Below are positions 56,079 through 64,000 of a stretch of DNA of 64,000 nt, in pieces (within the stretch, counting starts at the first letter, position 1; the number at the start of each line of letters is the position of its first letter). Source of the stretch: Candidatus Obscuribacterales bacterium. GTDB taxonomy: Bacteria > Cyanobacteriota > Vampirovibrionia > Obscuribacterales > Obscuribacteraceae. The notes beneath the pieces were generated by a model. The model saw only the letters and a list, made by a program, of their open reading frames with translations, ran no database searches and was not told where the DNA came from. The stretch lies in assembly GCA_019752635.1 (NCBI GenBank), contig JAIELX010000038.1, positions 1 through 64,000 on the forward strand. The letters run 5' to 3'. Position numbers and translations under genes: made by a program.

Positions 56079-57688
56079 ACTGCAATTTCCTCCGTGAGCG
56101 AAACAGCGCGATAGTTCGCAGCAACAAGAGCCCGCGCGACAGGCGGGCTCACTGAATTGCCGCACATCCTAACCTGCGCAGTCTTCGACAATTGCTTGCC
56201 ATTCATCATCGGAGCGATCACGTAGCTGGAGGGAAATCCCTGCGCCGCGAATAACTCATGTGGCTGCAACATCCGCATGCCGATATCGACGATCACGTAA
56301 TCGATCGCGTTGATCGTGACAAGGGCGAGCCGATCGCGCGAGGTCAGGGTGTGAGTCGGCTCGGTTAGAGGCTGCCCGTTCGTGGAAGCGCTGCCGTAGT
56401 ACTTGGCTAGAAACGCGCTGACCAATCCAGTTTTACCAAGGCCATCAGGCATGACTGTTGGTGCTGGGGCACTCAAATCTGAACCAATGCTTTCACCAAA
56501 GAACCTGACGAGGTTCGCAGACACCAAAGAGTGATGATCTTGAGCAGTGACCGTGTGCAAGGGCTCAGTCAATTCGATGCCGGCGCCAGCACCATTTCCG
56601 GCGTAGTGCTTGACCAAAGTCGCAACGGCCAAGGCGTGTTTGATTGCACCTGCAGTGACAGTGCCAAGAGGTTTACCCGGGTCAAGACATCGAGGCGGAC
56701 TGCCAGGTGCTTCACCGAATCCCATTTGGATCAAGGTCGGTGCAACCAGAGCATGCTTCTGCCCTTCTGCCATAATCGTGCCGAGCGGTTTCTCAAGGCC
56801 AGGGACTCGAGGATCTTGCCCTGGTCGTTCGCCGTAGCCGGTTTGGATCAAAGTAGGAACGACAAGGCCGTGAGCATCGCGCGCAGCAGTCAATGTCTTC
56901 ATTGGCTCGTTTATTGAATTGCCACGGAAGCCCTCACCTGAATGGTTGCATGTGACAATAAATGGTTCCTTCGCGTCAATCACATACTTTTGAATCCCGC
57001 GTGCAATGCGTCTCAGCGTCGCATCGGCCAGAGGTTTGGTGCGCTCGAAGATGGAAGGGCAAGAGATCGACCAGTCGATGCACTCGGCAGCGGTCCGCCA
57101 GTTCGTTTTGTCATGCGTCGCCGCCGGCCAAACGATCGGTTGTCCGTCGCAGCGTGCGATCAGAAACAGTCGCTTGCGGATCGTTGGAGCGCCATACTCG
57201 TAGGCTACAAGAGTTCGGTACTCAACCTTGTATCCGTGCTTTTTGAGAGCATTAATAAAGACATTGAAAGTTCGTCCTTTTTGTTTCTTGCATGGCTGCC
57301 CGTCTGGACCGATTGGACACCAGGTCACAAACTCCTCGACGTTTTCGAGCATGATGACTCGAGGTTTGACAGTAGCGGCCCAGCGGAGCGCAACCCATGC
57401 CAGTCCGCGAATCTTTTTCGATACTGGCTTCCCGCCCTTGGCTTTGCTGAAGTGTTTGCAGTCAGGCGAGAACCAAGCCAATCCGACTGGTCGTCCTTGG
57501 GTAACTTCACGCGGGTCGACATCCCACACGTTTTCGCAGTAATGTCTGGTTTGCGGATGATTTGCCATGTGCATCGCGATCGCTTCCGGATCATGGTTGA
57601 TTGCAATGTCGACCGGTCTGCCGATCGCCTGTTCAATTCCGGTGGAAGCACCGCCACCACCGGCGAAGTTGTCTACGATTAATTCCAT
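56075..57688 (-). CDS. C5-cytosine DNA methyltransferase
   Basis: 537 aa. Motif I is FAGGGGASTGIE, the catalytic Cys is in WFSPDCKHFSKA (about 76, with Asp instead of the usual Pro before Cys), and motif VI is LENVEEF. The middle has about five tandem units of ~45 residues (like PLGTVTAGAIKHALA) as target region. This D-C subfamily is common in phages. Likely protects phage DNA from restriction. Confidence 0.85.
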   Translation of the reverse strand: MELIVDNFAGGGGASTGIEQAIGRPVDIAINHDPEAIAMHMANHPQTRHYCENVWDVDPREVTQGRPVGLAWFSPDCKHFSKAKGGKPVSKKIRGLAWVALRWAATVKPRVIMLENVEEFVTWCPIGPDGQPCKKQKGRTFNVFINALKKHGYKVEYRTLVAYEYGAPTIRKRLFLIARCDGQPIVWPAATHDKTNWRTAAECIDWSISCPSIFERTKPLADATLRRIARGIQKYVIDAKEPFIVTCNHSGEGFRGNSINEPMKTLTAARDAHGLVVPTLIQTGYGERPGQDPRVPGLEKPLGTIMAEGQKHALVAPTLIQMGFGEAPGSPPRCLDPGKPLGTVTAGAIKHALAVATLVKHYAGNGAGAGIELTEPLHTVTAQDHHSLVSANLVRFFGESIGSDLSAPAPTVMPDGLGKTGLVSAFLAKYYGSASTNGQPLTEPTHTLTSRDRLALVTINAIDYVIVDIGMRMLQPHELFAAQGFPSSYVIAPMMNGKQLSKTAQVRMCGNSVSPPVARALVAANYRAVSLTEEIAV

Positions 57689-57700
57689 TGACGGCGCCTC

Positions 57701-57973
57701 CTAATTCGCTGGCAAATTGCCAGTCTTGCCAAAGTGCTCCAACATCGGGGCGAGCCATTTAGCTTGATCTTGCGTGATCAACATCCGGAGTGCCGGCACA
57801 ACTCGTCCGTGCTCGGTCGTTTTGTCGTTTAGTCCCAAGTAGAGGGCGCGCCTGGTTGCAAGCGGCGATTCCTGGATCGAGCAAGAGCGATCATTGAGGT
57901 CAATGAAGTTGTATCGAACGGTGTGGTCTGCCGCGAGCGTTACGCGCAGCTCTTCTCGTCTTCTTGTATGCAT
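57701..57973 (-). CDS. Hypothetical protein
   Basis: 90 aa, with AAGGATAGAG upstream. A beta-rich first half (RVTLAADHTVRYNFIDL) and a C-terminal helix. It lies between two DNA methylases. No family recognised. Confidence 0.55.
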   Translation of the reverse strand: MHTRRREELRVTLAADHTVRYNFIDLNDRSCSIQESPLATRRALYLGLNDKTTEHGRVVPALRMLITQDQAKWLAPMLEHFGKTGNLPAN

Positions 57974-58000
57974 TTCTCTATCCTTGTGTGTTGTGTATGT

Positions 58001-58864
58001 TTAGTAGTTGGTGATGAAAAGTTCGTCTTTCTTGCCTCTCCCTTTTGCCGTCTGCGAGCAGCTGTACGCGATCTTGACCTCGCGCATGTTGAAGCCTGCG
58101 TACAACTTGCGAATCAAGGGAGTGTCATTGATGGTTAGGAGCCAGCGGTAATCGGCTATGCGAAGCCAGCCCGCCAGTTCAAAGTGTGCAACGTCGCTAA
58201 ACTTGATCCGGTTGTAGCTCGTGAACACCTTTTGATAGGGCGGATCGAGCACAACAATGCTGTCCGCCGCGACCTTCTTCAGAACTTGCTGATAGGTCAG
58301 GTTCGTGAACTTGACTTTGGCAATGCGCTGGCGCAGCATATCGAACCATTCGCGGTTATAGATACCGCGCCCGGTGTATGTTTGCGACCAGGCGGAATTG
58401 CATCGGCCGGAGCTGTTAAAACGGACAATGCCGTTCATGCAAAATTTGGTCACCAGGTAGTACCAGAGGGCGCCTTCGATGCCTTCTGGCGCTTCCTGAC
58501 TATCTCTCAAGTGATGGAAAAACTTGTAGTACGGAGCGTTGCGATCGTGCTCCTTCTGCATGTAGTCAGTCAGCGCACAAATGTGATCCCAAAGCTCTTC
58601 AGGGTGCTTCTGCATCACTTGATAGAAGTTGATCACATACGGGTTGATGTCATTCGCCCATTCTTTGCGCTGCGGTTCCTTCCCGACCAGGATTGAGCCG
58701 GAACCAAGAAACGGCTCGACGTACGAATCTGCCGAGAGGTCCAACATCTCGTAAATGAGTGATCGGCCGGAGATCTTCTGAAACCCTTGCTTGGCTCCAA
58801 TGAGCTTGAGTCCTGGCTTCAGAAAACCGTCAGATCCATATGCCTTCGCCGCATCGGTTCGCAT
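58001..58864 (-). CDS. N6-adenine DNA methyltransferase (D12/Dam class)
   Basis: 287 aa. Motif I is YVEPFLGSGSILV (about 48) and motif IV is VVLDPPYQ (about 206). The D12 arrangement typically modifies GATC, which would include the core of the abundant GCGATCGC sites; that target is an inference. It would protect against host restriction. Confidence 0.85.
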   Translation of the reverse strand: MRTDAAKAYGSDGFLKPGLKLIGAKQGFQKISGRSLIYEMLDLSADSYVEPFLGSGSILVGKEPQRKEWANDINPYVINFYQVMQKHPEELWDHICALTDYMQKEHDRNAPYYKFFHHLRDSQEAPEGIEGALWYYLVTKFCMNGIVRFNSSGRCNSAWSQTYTGRGIYNREWFDMLRQRIAKVKFTNLTYQQVLKKVAADSIVVLDPPYQKVFTSYNRIKFSDVAHFELAGWLRIADYRWLLTINDTPLIRKLYAGFNMREVKIAYSCSQTAKGRGKKDELFITNY

Positions 58865-59340
58865 TAGAAGTTACTCGCGCCGACGGATTCGGGTTGCGAT
58901 TGGTCAAACTCAACGCGCTGCTCGTCCATCGGTGGAGTCACACTTCTACCCAGCGGAATCGTTGGATCGAACCTGTCGCTGAAGTCATAGCCGAAGTCAT
59001 CGTCATCGTCGTCTTCGCACTCTTCTTCAGAGAAGTTGTTAGGACTCATCTCGATGGGCAGCGAGGTGAGTCGTTTCGGATCGACAACGTGTTTGACTTC
59101 CCACTCCTTGATCGGCTTGCTGATGCTGTCCTGCGCGATCTGCTTAGCAATAACTTCACTGCAGGGCGTGACCCGGTAGACACTGGAGCCGCCAAAAAAC
59201 TGCGTAACGGTGCCTTGCTCCAACGGAACGTCTATTCGTCCCAGCTTGGCACCAAAGTGCTCCTCCTCGGTCACGTAGCCCGCTAGGCGAACGTGTCCCA
59301 TTAGCTCCACCATTGCCCATCCTTCGAACAATTGATTCAC
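58864..59340 (-). CDS. Conserved phage protein of unknown function
   Basis: 158 aa from GTG 59340 (GTGA overlap). WAMVELMGHVRLAGYVTEEE, LGRIDVPLEQGTVTQFFGGS and VYRVTPCSEVIAKQI form a widely seen phage beta-domain of unknown role. The C-terminus is acidic and disordered. Confidence 0.65.
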   Translation of the reverse strand: MNQLFEGWAMVELMGHVRLAGYVTEEEHFGAKLGRIDVPLEQGTVTQFFGGSSVYRVTPCSEVIAKQIAQDSISKPIKEWEVKHVVDPKRLTSLPIEMSPNNFSEEECEDDDDDDFGYDFSDRFDPTIPLGRSVTPPMDEQRVEFDQSQPESVGASNF

Positions 59341-61634
59341 GATGCTTCCTCCTCTTTGTCTTTCTTTGTCCAGGCTTTAACGCGCTTTTCCCATTCGGGT
59401 TTCAACGTGATGCCGAGATAGTTCCTGCATGCGCTTTCTCGTTCTCGCTGAACCTTGCGCGAGATCTCTCTACCGAACTTCTGAATCGTCACGGGGCGAA
59501 GCCCTGAGTCTTTACACCAGATGATGTAAGCGACATAGAGCTTGCCCGCCTCGACGTTTTCCATGATGTGGACGCTGGTGGTCTCATCCAAGAACTGCTT
59601 GTAAAAGTCTTGTGTCTCTCGGTAGTCTTTCCGCAGTAAGCGCACCTTTTCAGGAAGGTTCAGCCCGACTTCCTTGTAGAGCTGGTAGCCCCACGCCATC
59701 CAAGCAAGGATCTGGGGGTGCTCAACTTCCAACTTGGAGAGAAGCTTCTTGTCCCTTTTTTCTTCAGGAATGATCACATCGAAAGGAATTGGCACAACGC
59801 GGCGCCAGATGCCTTCATCGGTGCCTTTGATGGTCGGCAAAGTGTTTGCGTGCAGGATCAACTTGCAGGTCGAAGCAAACTCGATCCCTTCGTGATACAG
59901 CAACCGTCCTGTGATTTCCCGTTCGCCTGTAACCTTCTTGATCAGATGCTCATTTAGTCGAGCATCGTTATCGATCTCGGCGCCGGCTGCTACTCTCTTG
60001 CCATAGAGTCGAGCTGGATTGTCCTCTTGATCTTTGGTTGTGGTTTGTAGCCACATTTCCGTCCTGGTGTTGACTGCATAGTCTTTCAAAATATGGGTTA
60101 TGACATCGACGAAAGCACTCTTTCCGTTGCCACCTGGACCGAATAACAAGAAGAAAACCTGTTCGGTGACGAGTCCGGTCAGTAGGTATCCACAAAGTCT
60201 TTGAAGGAACGAGATCATCTCCCCGTCGGCGCCCATGACTGTGTCAAGGAACTCACACCAAAGCTCTGGTGCGGGGTTATCTAAGTCCACAGGGGTATGG
60301 GCAATCTGCGTAAACTCATACTTGCGATCATGCGGAAGAAGCTCATATTTGTCCAAGTCCAGAACGCCGTTAGGACAGTTAATCAGTAGAGGATGGTTGT
60401 CACCGCCGAAGTCGGGACGAAGTATTTCCTCCTGAGTTTTCGCGGCGCTCAGAGTGGCCCGACAACCCGCAACAGAGAGACAACGCGAGATCCATTTGTT
60501 TTTCTTCTCCGGGTCGTAGTGCTCTTCGTTAGCAACTACATCGGCGACTTTGAAGCCCAATCTTTCTATAGCTTGGTCGCACACAGGAGCGAAGCGCTTA
60601 TCGTCCCAGCGAAACCACTTGCCAGGATTGCCCGGCAAAAACCGAATATCATCGCCGCACAACTTTATGAGTCGACGGCCGTTCTCGAATTCAGTAAAGG
60701 CAGGAGTCCAAGGCGGAAGGTTCACATCGGGCTTGATGGGAACAACATTGTCGTTCGCTTTCGCTACTTCTTCCTTCTTCTCCTGCGGAAAGTCGTTCGT
60801 AAACAGATAGCAATTCTTGGAGTACTTAACCGCTTCATCAACGAGAACCTGGAGCTGCTCTTTGGTGTAGCCCTGGTCTAACCAGTCCGAGATGTCTTGC
60901 TTGTGAGCGAGCCCGAACAGTTCGACGATGTTGACCGGTATGTTTGCTTTGGTGAGCGCTTCCCCAACCTTAGCCGCGTGTTTAAAGCCTGGATCATCGT
61001 TGTCAGGGATAATGAAAACTCTGGCATCTAAAAGCCATTCGGTGTAGTGTGGCTTCCAGACTCCGGAGCTCGTGAAAGTGGTGGTCGCGGCCAAGCCTAA
61101 GGACCAAAGCCGGTCTGCATCTTTTTCACCTTCGACGAAGAAGATCGGTTGGTCTTTCTCGATCGCGGCACGGAATCGCGGAAGGCGATAGAGGACCGGA
61201 TCGATGTCCTTCATGACGTCTTTGACTTGCCAACCGCCACGCCCGTCCGGTTTTCTTGTCGCGAAATCCTTCTTCCTGGACGAGTCACGCGGAATGATTC
61301 TCAGCTTCTGGAACTGTAGAGTTTCATCCAAGTTGTGATAGTCATACCTCTCCAGGATGAGCTGCCGAAGGTAGTAGTCGTTGGGAGACCTGACGCCAGG
61401 TTGAAGGATTTCCCTGAGTTCGGGAAAGAGTCGAAGCAAGTCGTCTCGAACGGTTAACGAATCACAACCAGCATGGCACCACCAGAGAAGTCGTCCTTCC
61501 CAAGAAAGTTTCAATGATGGACTTTCGTCTTTGTGCGAAGGACAAAGACACTTCCATGAGTCGCCGTGACCTTGAGCCTTGCCCAAAGCGCGCGCGTATC
61601 TCTCCACATCAACGTACTGTGCTGCGGCAGTCAA
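59337..61634 (-). CDS. Primase-helicase (CHC2/Toprim plus D5-type helicase)
   Basis: 765 aa. A zinc motif at the N-terminus (WKCLCPSHKDESPSLKLSW, then WWCHAGC), a Toprim-like region (IFFVEGEKDADRLWSLGLAA, then VFIIPDNDDPG), then the D5 helicase with Walker A FGPGGNGKS (about 496) and DNDARLNEH. It should both prime and unwind, driving theta or rolling replication of the phage. Confidence 0.85.
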   Translation of the reverse strand: MTAAAQYVDVERYARALGKAQGHGDSWKCLCPSHKDESPSLKLSWEGRLLWWCHAGCDSLTVRDDLLRLFPELREILQPGVRSPNDYYLRQLILERYDYHNLDETLQFQKLRIIPRDSSRKKDFATRKPDGRGGWQVKDVMKDIDPVLYRLPRFRAAIEKDQPIFFVEGEKDADRLWSLGLAATTTFTSSGVWKPHYTEWLLDARVFIIPDNDDPGFKHAAKVGEALTKANIPVNIVELFGLAHKQDISDWLDQGYTKEQLQVLVDEAVKYSKNCYLFTNDFPQEKKEEVAKANDNVVPIKPDVNLPPWTPAFTEFENGRRLIKLCGDDIRFLPGNPGKWFRWDDKRFAPVCDQAIERLGFKVADVVANEEHYDPEKKNKWISRCLSVAGCRATLSAAKTQEEILRPDFGGDNHPLLINCPNGVLDLDKYELLPHDRKYEFTQIAHTPVDLDNPAPELWCEFLDTVMGADGEMISFLQRLCGYLLTGLVTEQVFFLLFGPGGNGKSAFVDVITHILKDYAVNTRTEMWLQTTTKDQEDNPARLYGKRVAAGAEIDNDARLNEHLIKKVTGEREITGRLLYHEGIEFASTCKLILHANTLPTIKGTDEGIWRRVVPIPFDVIIPEEKRDKKLLSKLEVEHPQILAWMAWGYQLYKEVGLNLPEKVRLLRKDYRETQDFYKQFLDETTSVHIMENVEAGKLYVAYIIWCKDSGLRPVTIQKFGREISRKVQRERESACRNYLGITLKPEWEKRVKAWTKKDKEEEAS

Positions 61635-61649
61635 AACGTTTCTCGATTT

Positions 61650-61874
61650 CTAAACTGACTTAGTCGCTAACTCTTTTTGAAGTTGAGCTTCTCGACGAAG
61701 CACTACTTTTATGAACTTCTTGTAGGGCTTGCCTCGACGATCACCGAACGGGTACGCGGTTCGAATGGCATTACTGATCTGGTCAAATGTAATTCCTTCT
61801 CGGTCCTTCATCTGCGAAATTATGTCGTCGCAGTGTTTGTTCGTAGTCCGTTCGTAGTAATCGTCTTCAGCCAT
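61650..61874 (-). CDS. Small hypothetical replication-region protein
   Basis: 74 aa from ATG 61874. Helical and basic (FIKVVLRREAQLQKELATK). It sits just upstream of the primase-helicase. No family recognised. Confidence 0.5.
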   Translation of the reverse strand: MAEDDYYERTTNKHCDDIISQMKDREGITFDQISNAIRTAYPFGDRRGKPYKKFIKVVLRREAQLQKELATKSV

Positions 61875-61879
61875 TACTC

Positions 61880-62191
61880 TTAGTTGCCGCCGTAGATTCG
61901 CTCCTTGCGCCACGCATGAGCTCTTTGCGCCTGCCTAATAATCAGGTTGTCGCGTTCAATGCTCTGCACAATCGGAAGTTCACACTCGTCAAAGTAACTC
62001 CCGATGTTGCCGTCATTATCGCTTGCTTCTATTTTCACAGTGAGTCGATCGTGATCCTGATTCATCTGGATTGTCGACTTAACTTTGGGCTCTTTTTTAC
62101 TTCTGAGAAAGCGCTGGGCTGCCTCAATAGTGTCCGGCGCTGGATCTGGATCCACGATATGCAATTGCCCGGGTATGTTTCTGACGGTCAT
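61880..62191 (-). CDS. Hypothetical protein
   Basis: 103 aa from MTVRNIPGQLHIV (62191), ten bases after AGGAG. Mixed helix and strand. No family recognised. Confidence 0.5.
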   Translation of the reverse strand: MTVRNIPGQLHIVDPDPAPDTIEAAQRFLRSKKEPKVKSTIQMNQDHDRLTVKIEASDNDGNIGSYFDECELPIVQSIERDNLIIRQAQRAHAWRKERIYGGN

Positions 62192-62251
62192 GCTATGCAT
62201 CGCTCCTTTGCTCCCTTGTGTTGTGTGGTTCCGTGTGTGTGTGGTTTTGTC

Positions 62252-62485
62252 TTATTGACGCGTCCGCGAAACTTCATCGAGTTTTGCGTGCACCGCGTCA
62301 GCGAACTTTGTGTCGTGTCCCGGTATGCGCGGGAAGCCGGTCAGCCAGTTGCGCACTGTCTCACAGAGATCCTTTGTCGGGTTCTCCAGCCATTTACGCA
62401 CGCCTTCAAGCGTGAGCATTAGAGTGGCATTCCTGTCGACCGCTCCGTAAATAATCCAGTTGCCACCTATCGATCTAGTCATCAT
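62252..62485 (-). CDS. Hypothetical protein
   Basis: 77 aa, ATG overlapping the stop of the resolvase gene (ATGA). Strands then two helices (GVRKWLENPTKDLCETVRNW). No family recognised. Confidence 0.5.
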   Translation of the reverse strand: MMTRSIGGNWIIYGAVDRNATLMLTLEGVRKWLENPTKDLCETVRNWLTGFPRIPGHDTKFADAVHAKLDEVSRTRQ

Positions 62486-62991
62486 TGGTGCCTCAGTTGT
62501 GTGTGTGTCGTGATTCGTCCGTAGTGAGCCAGTAAGCCAGCTTCAGCACGGTCAGGGTGAGGAGTGCGGCAACCTGGTTTGACCAGTCCGACTCCCGGAT
62601 AAAGTTGAACAAAGCGTTCAACAGAGTAGATTTTTTCTTTGCCCTTCTTGCCTACCGCGTTTTGCCATGTTTGCGGGGGAACGCCTGTTGAAGGCAATTC
62701 CAGGCTCGCGATAATCCCCAAGAGAACACCGTAGTCACGGGCGAAGAAGAATTGGCCCTGTTGATCCCGCTCAGCAGCAAAGCCCCAGAGTTGTTCATAA
62801 AATACGTGTGTCTGACGCGGATCAAACTGCTGCAAGATCCTCTTGAACCCGTTTCTGTCGACTTCCTCCTTTGCTTTCTTTCCGCGCATGACCGGGATTA
62901 GCGGCATATCCATGATCGACATAGTCACGGTCTCGGAGTCAAAATCCGCGATCGCTCCTTCAAGTCCCGGATCTATGCCGATGAAGTGCAT
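62482..62991 (-). CDS. RuvC-like Holliday junction resolvase
   Basis: 169 aa. FIGIDPGLEGAIADFDS (first Asp), VFYEQLWGF (Glu) and PHPDRAEAGLLAHYGR (Asp) are the acidic residues of the RNase H-fold RuvC family. Phage members process recombination or branched replication intermediates before packaging. Confidence 0.8.
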   Translation of the reverse strand: MHFIGIDPGLEGAIADFDSETVTMSIMDMPLIPVMRGKKAKEEVDRNGFKRILQQFDPRQTHVFYEQLWGFAAERDQQGQFFFARDYGVLLGIIASLELPSTGVPPQTWQNAVGKKGKEKIYSVERFVQLYPGVGLVKPGCRTPHPDRAEAGLLAHYGRITTHTQLRHQ

Positions 62992-63395
62992 TAGCCTTGC
63001 CCCGTCAGAAGCATGACGAAATTGACGATGCAGTTTGTCGCAGGCCCGAATTGTTCAATCGCATGCTTGACCGGATGCTTCTGATCATCGGGTCGAACGT
63101 CCGGAGCTTGGTCAAGAATGGCTTTGTTCTTCTCGTACTGTGCTTCGTACAGCCGAAGCGGCATCTTTGAGTCGATTACTCCGTAGGTCCAAATTTTCAG
63201 ACCACGTTTTAGGCGCAAAATATTCCATCTCGAAATCTTTTCGCGGCTCGTATCCTTCAGCTCAGTCACGAGGTATCGCTGACCGCCAACTTCGACGGCG
63301 TAGACGCCTTGAACTCCGGTCACAGGGATGGCGTCTTCTGCGCTCGCCCCATTCACTGTCAACGCAAACAACGCGATCAAAATCAAGAGTTTCAC
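62991..63395 (-). CDS. Exported small protein
   Basis: 134 aa from GTG 63395 (GTGA overlap). A signal peptide (LLILIALFALTVNGASA) precedes a beta-rich domain. An exported protein inside a replication operon is unusual. Confidence 0.55.
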   Translation of the reverse strand: MKLLILIALFALTVNGASAEDAIPVTGVQGVYAVEVGGQRYLVTELKDTSREKISRWNILRLKRGLKIWTYGVIDSKMPLRLYEAQYEKNKAILDQAPDVRPDDQKHPVKHAIEQFGPATNCIVNFVMLLTGQG

Positions 63396-64000
63396 GCTGC
63401 GCCCTCCTCTGATTCGGACTCGGTTTCTTCGTTTTCGTCAGTTGTTTTGTCCTTGCCCTTTCGGGGTTTGCTCACCGAGACAGAGAAGGTGCCGAGCGGA
63501 TTGAATGGCAGTTGACGCCATCCGGGGATCTCGACGCCGGCTTCGACCATCGATCGAGCCACTTCCATGGGGTGTTTATTGACCTTCTCTTGTACAACGC
63601 CGTAGAGTGGGCACTCTTCATCGGAAAGCAGCTTGACCCAGCGCTTCCACTTGTTCTCATCTACACACACAGCGCCACCGGTAGGCTCGATTTTCACGCT
63701 ACCGGCCTTGACCTTGTAGGTAAATTTCTTGACTAAGCCCTCTTGGTCGCCAGACTTGTGAGTTGGCAACTGGGGCACCACATAGTCAATGACGTCGGTG
63801 GTGAAGCGCCATTCCAGTTTCTTGATGTCACGCTCGACTTCTTTGATCATGACGTCGAGATGTCCGGAGCGCTCCGCTTTTTCTTTCTTTAGCGCGTCAA
63901 CCTTGCGGTTGAGTTCATTCACCTTCTCGACAAGCCAATCTAAGTGATCGTCACTATCGATCGCGAAGACAGGACGTCGTAAAACTTGCTCAGCGTCGTC
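63392..64000 (-). CDS. Partial coiled-coil protein, continues beyond the right edge
   Basis: At least 202 aa. The frame is open to the last base, adding 26 residues before the GTG at 63922 (ending FAIDSDDHLDWLVEK). A coiled coil (about 25-65) precedes a compact basic domain and an acidic tail. The length and layout recall Gp157/Gam-like DNA-end proteins, but this is only a suggestion. Confidence 0.55.
   Translation of the reverse strand, partial: DDAEQVLRRPVFAIDSDDHLDWLVEKVNELNRKVDALKKEKAERSGHLDVMIKEVERDIKKLEWRFTTDVIDYVVPQLPTHKSGDQEGLVKKFTYKVKAGSVKIEPTGGAVCVDENKWKRWVKLLSDEECPLYGVVQEKVNKHPMEVARSMVEAGVEIPGWRQLPFNPLGTFSVSVSKPRKGKDKTTDENEETESESEEGAA

Noticed and set aside
1..64000. CRISPR arrays and rRNA genes
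   Set aside because: No regularly spaced repeats with spacers and no rRNA-like sequence were found.
1..64000. Full reassignment of TAG to sense
   Set aside because: Terminase, capsid, lysin and other genes end properly at TAG with full family lengths, so TAG still works as a stop.

Overview
The window carries most of a temperate, contractile-tailed (myovirus-type) phage, probably a prophage read from its left junction. The leftmost ~800 bases look like host chromosome: the 5' end of a Rossmann-fold dehydrogenase and a secreted Q/G/N-rich protein. Phage functions begin at an XRE regulator and a serine recombinase (874-1978) and run off the right edge. The 8-mer GCGATCGC, the HIP1 motif typical of cyanobacterial genomes, occurs at least 16 times where about one is expected, so the likely host is a member of the Cyanobacteriota; which lineage cannot be read from this sequence.

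Layout. 874-7720: recombinase, small accessory genes, a HExxH protein, a tRNA-like gene, an ArdC-like antirestriction protein, and two exported proteins (one LamG-like). 7761-15233: a leftward early operon of more than 20 tightly overlapping small genes (ATGA or TGATG junctions), including an XRE regulator, a DUF4406-like protein, a SLOG/YspA-like protein, a PD-(D/E)XK nuclease, zinc proteins, an AbrB-like protein and several membrane peptides of 23-49 aa. 15234-17582: an iteron-rich control region, a FimB/FimE-type tyrosine recombinase and an HNH endonuclease. 17583-25420: a rightward region with tRNAs (one with anticodon CTA, an amber suppressor; one Ile-TAT), oversized tRNA-like elements, a PTH2-type peptidyl-tRNA hydrolase, an ATP-grasp/nucleotidyltransferase pair, a structured noncoding region of ~600 bases, and a ParB-like protein. 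25422-53660: the late module in canonical order: terminase, portal, scaffold, capsid, neck, sheath, tube, frameshifted tail chaperones, tape measure, LysM protein, hub, spike, gp25-like, J, I, fibres, holin candidate and lysin. 53657-64000: a second leftward operon: HNH endonuclease, zinc proteins, C5-cytosine and N6-adenine methyltransferases, D5-type primase-helicase and a RuvC-like resolvase.

The late region seems to be driven by a recurrent motif (GAAATTTTGnTATnnT) found before the capsid, sheath, fibre and other gene blocks. The capsid and sheath genes also share a nearly identical 36-base leader. The most unusual features are (i) a 12-bp perfect inverted repeat bounding a 439-bp iteron-containing segment beside the FimB-like recombinase, resembling a phase-variation switch upstream of the early operon; (ii) the amber-suppressor tRNA next to a PTH2 gene, with two gene pairs separated only by in-frame TAG codons; and (iii) Sec-type signal peptides on several proteins of the tail-fibre module.
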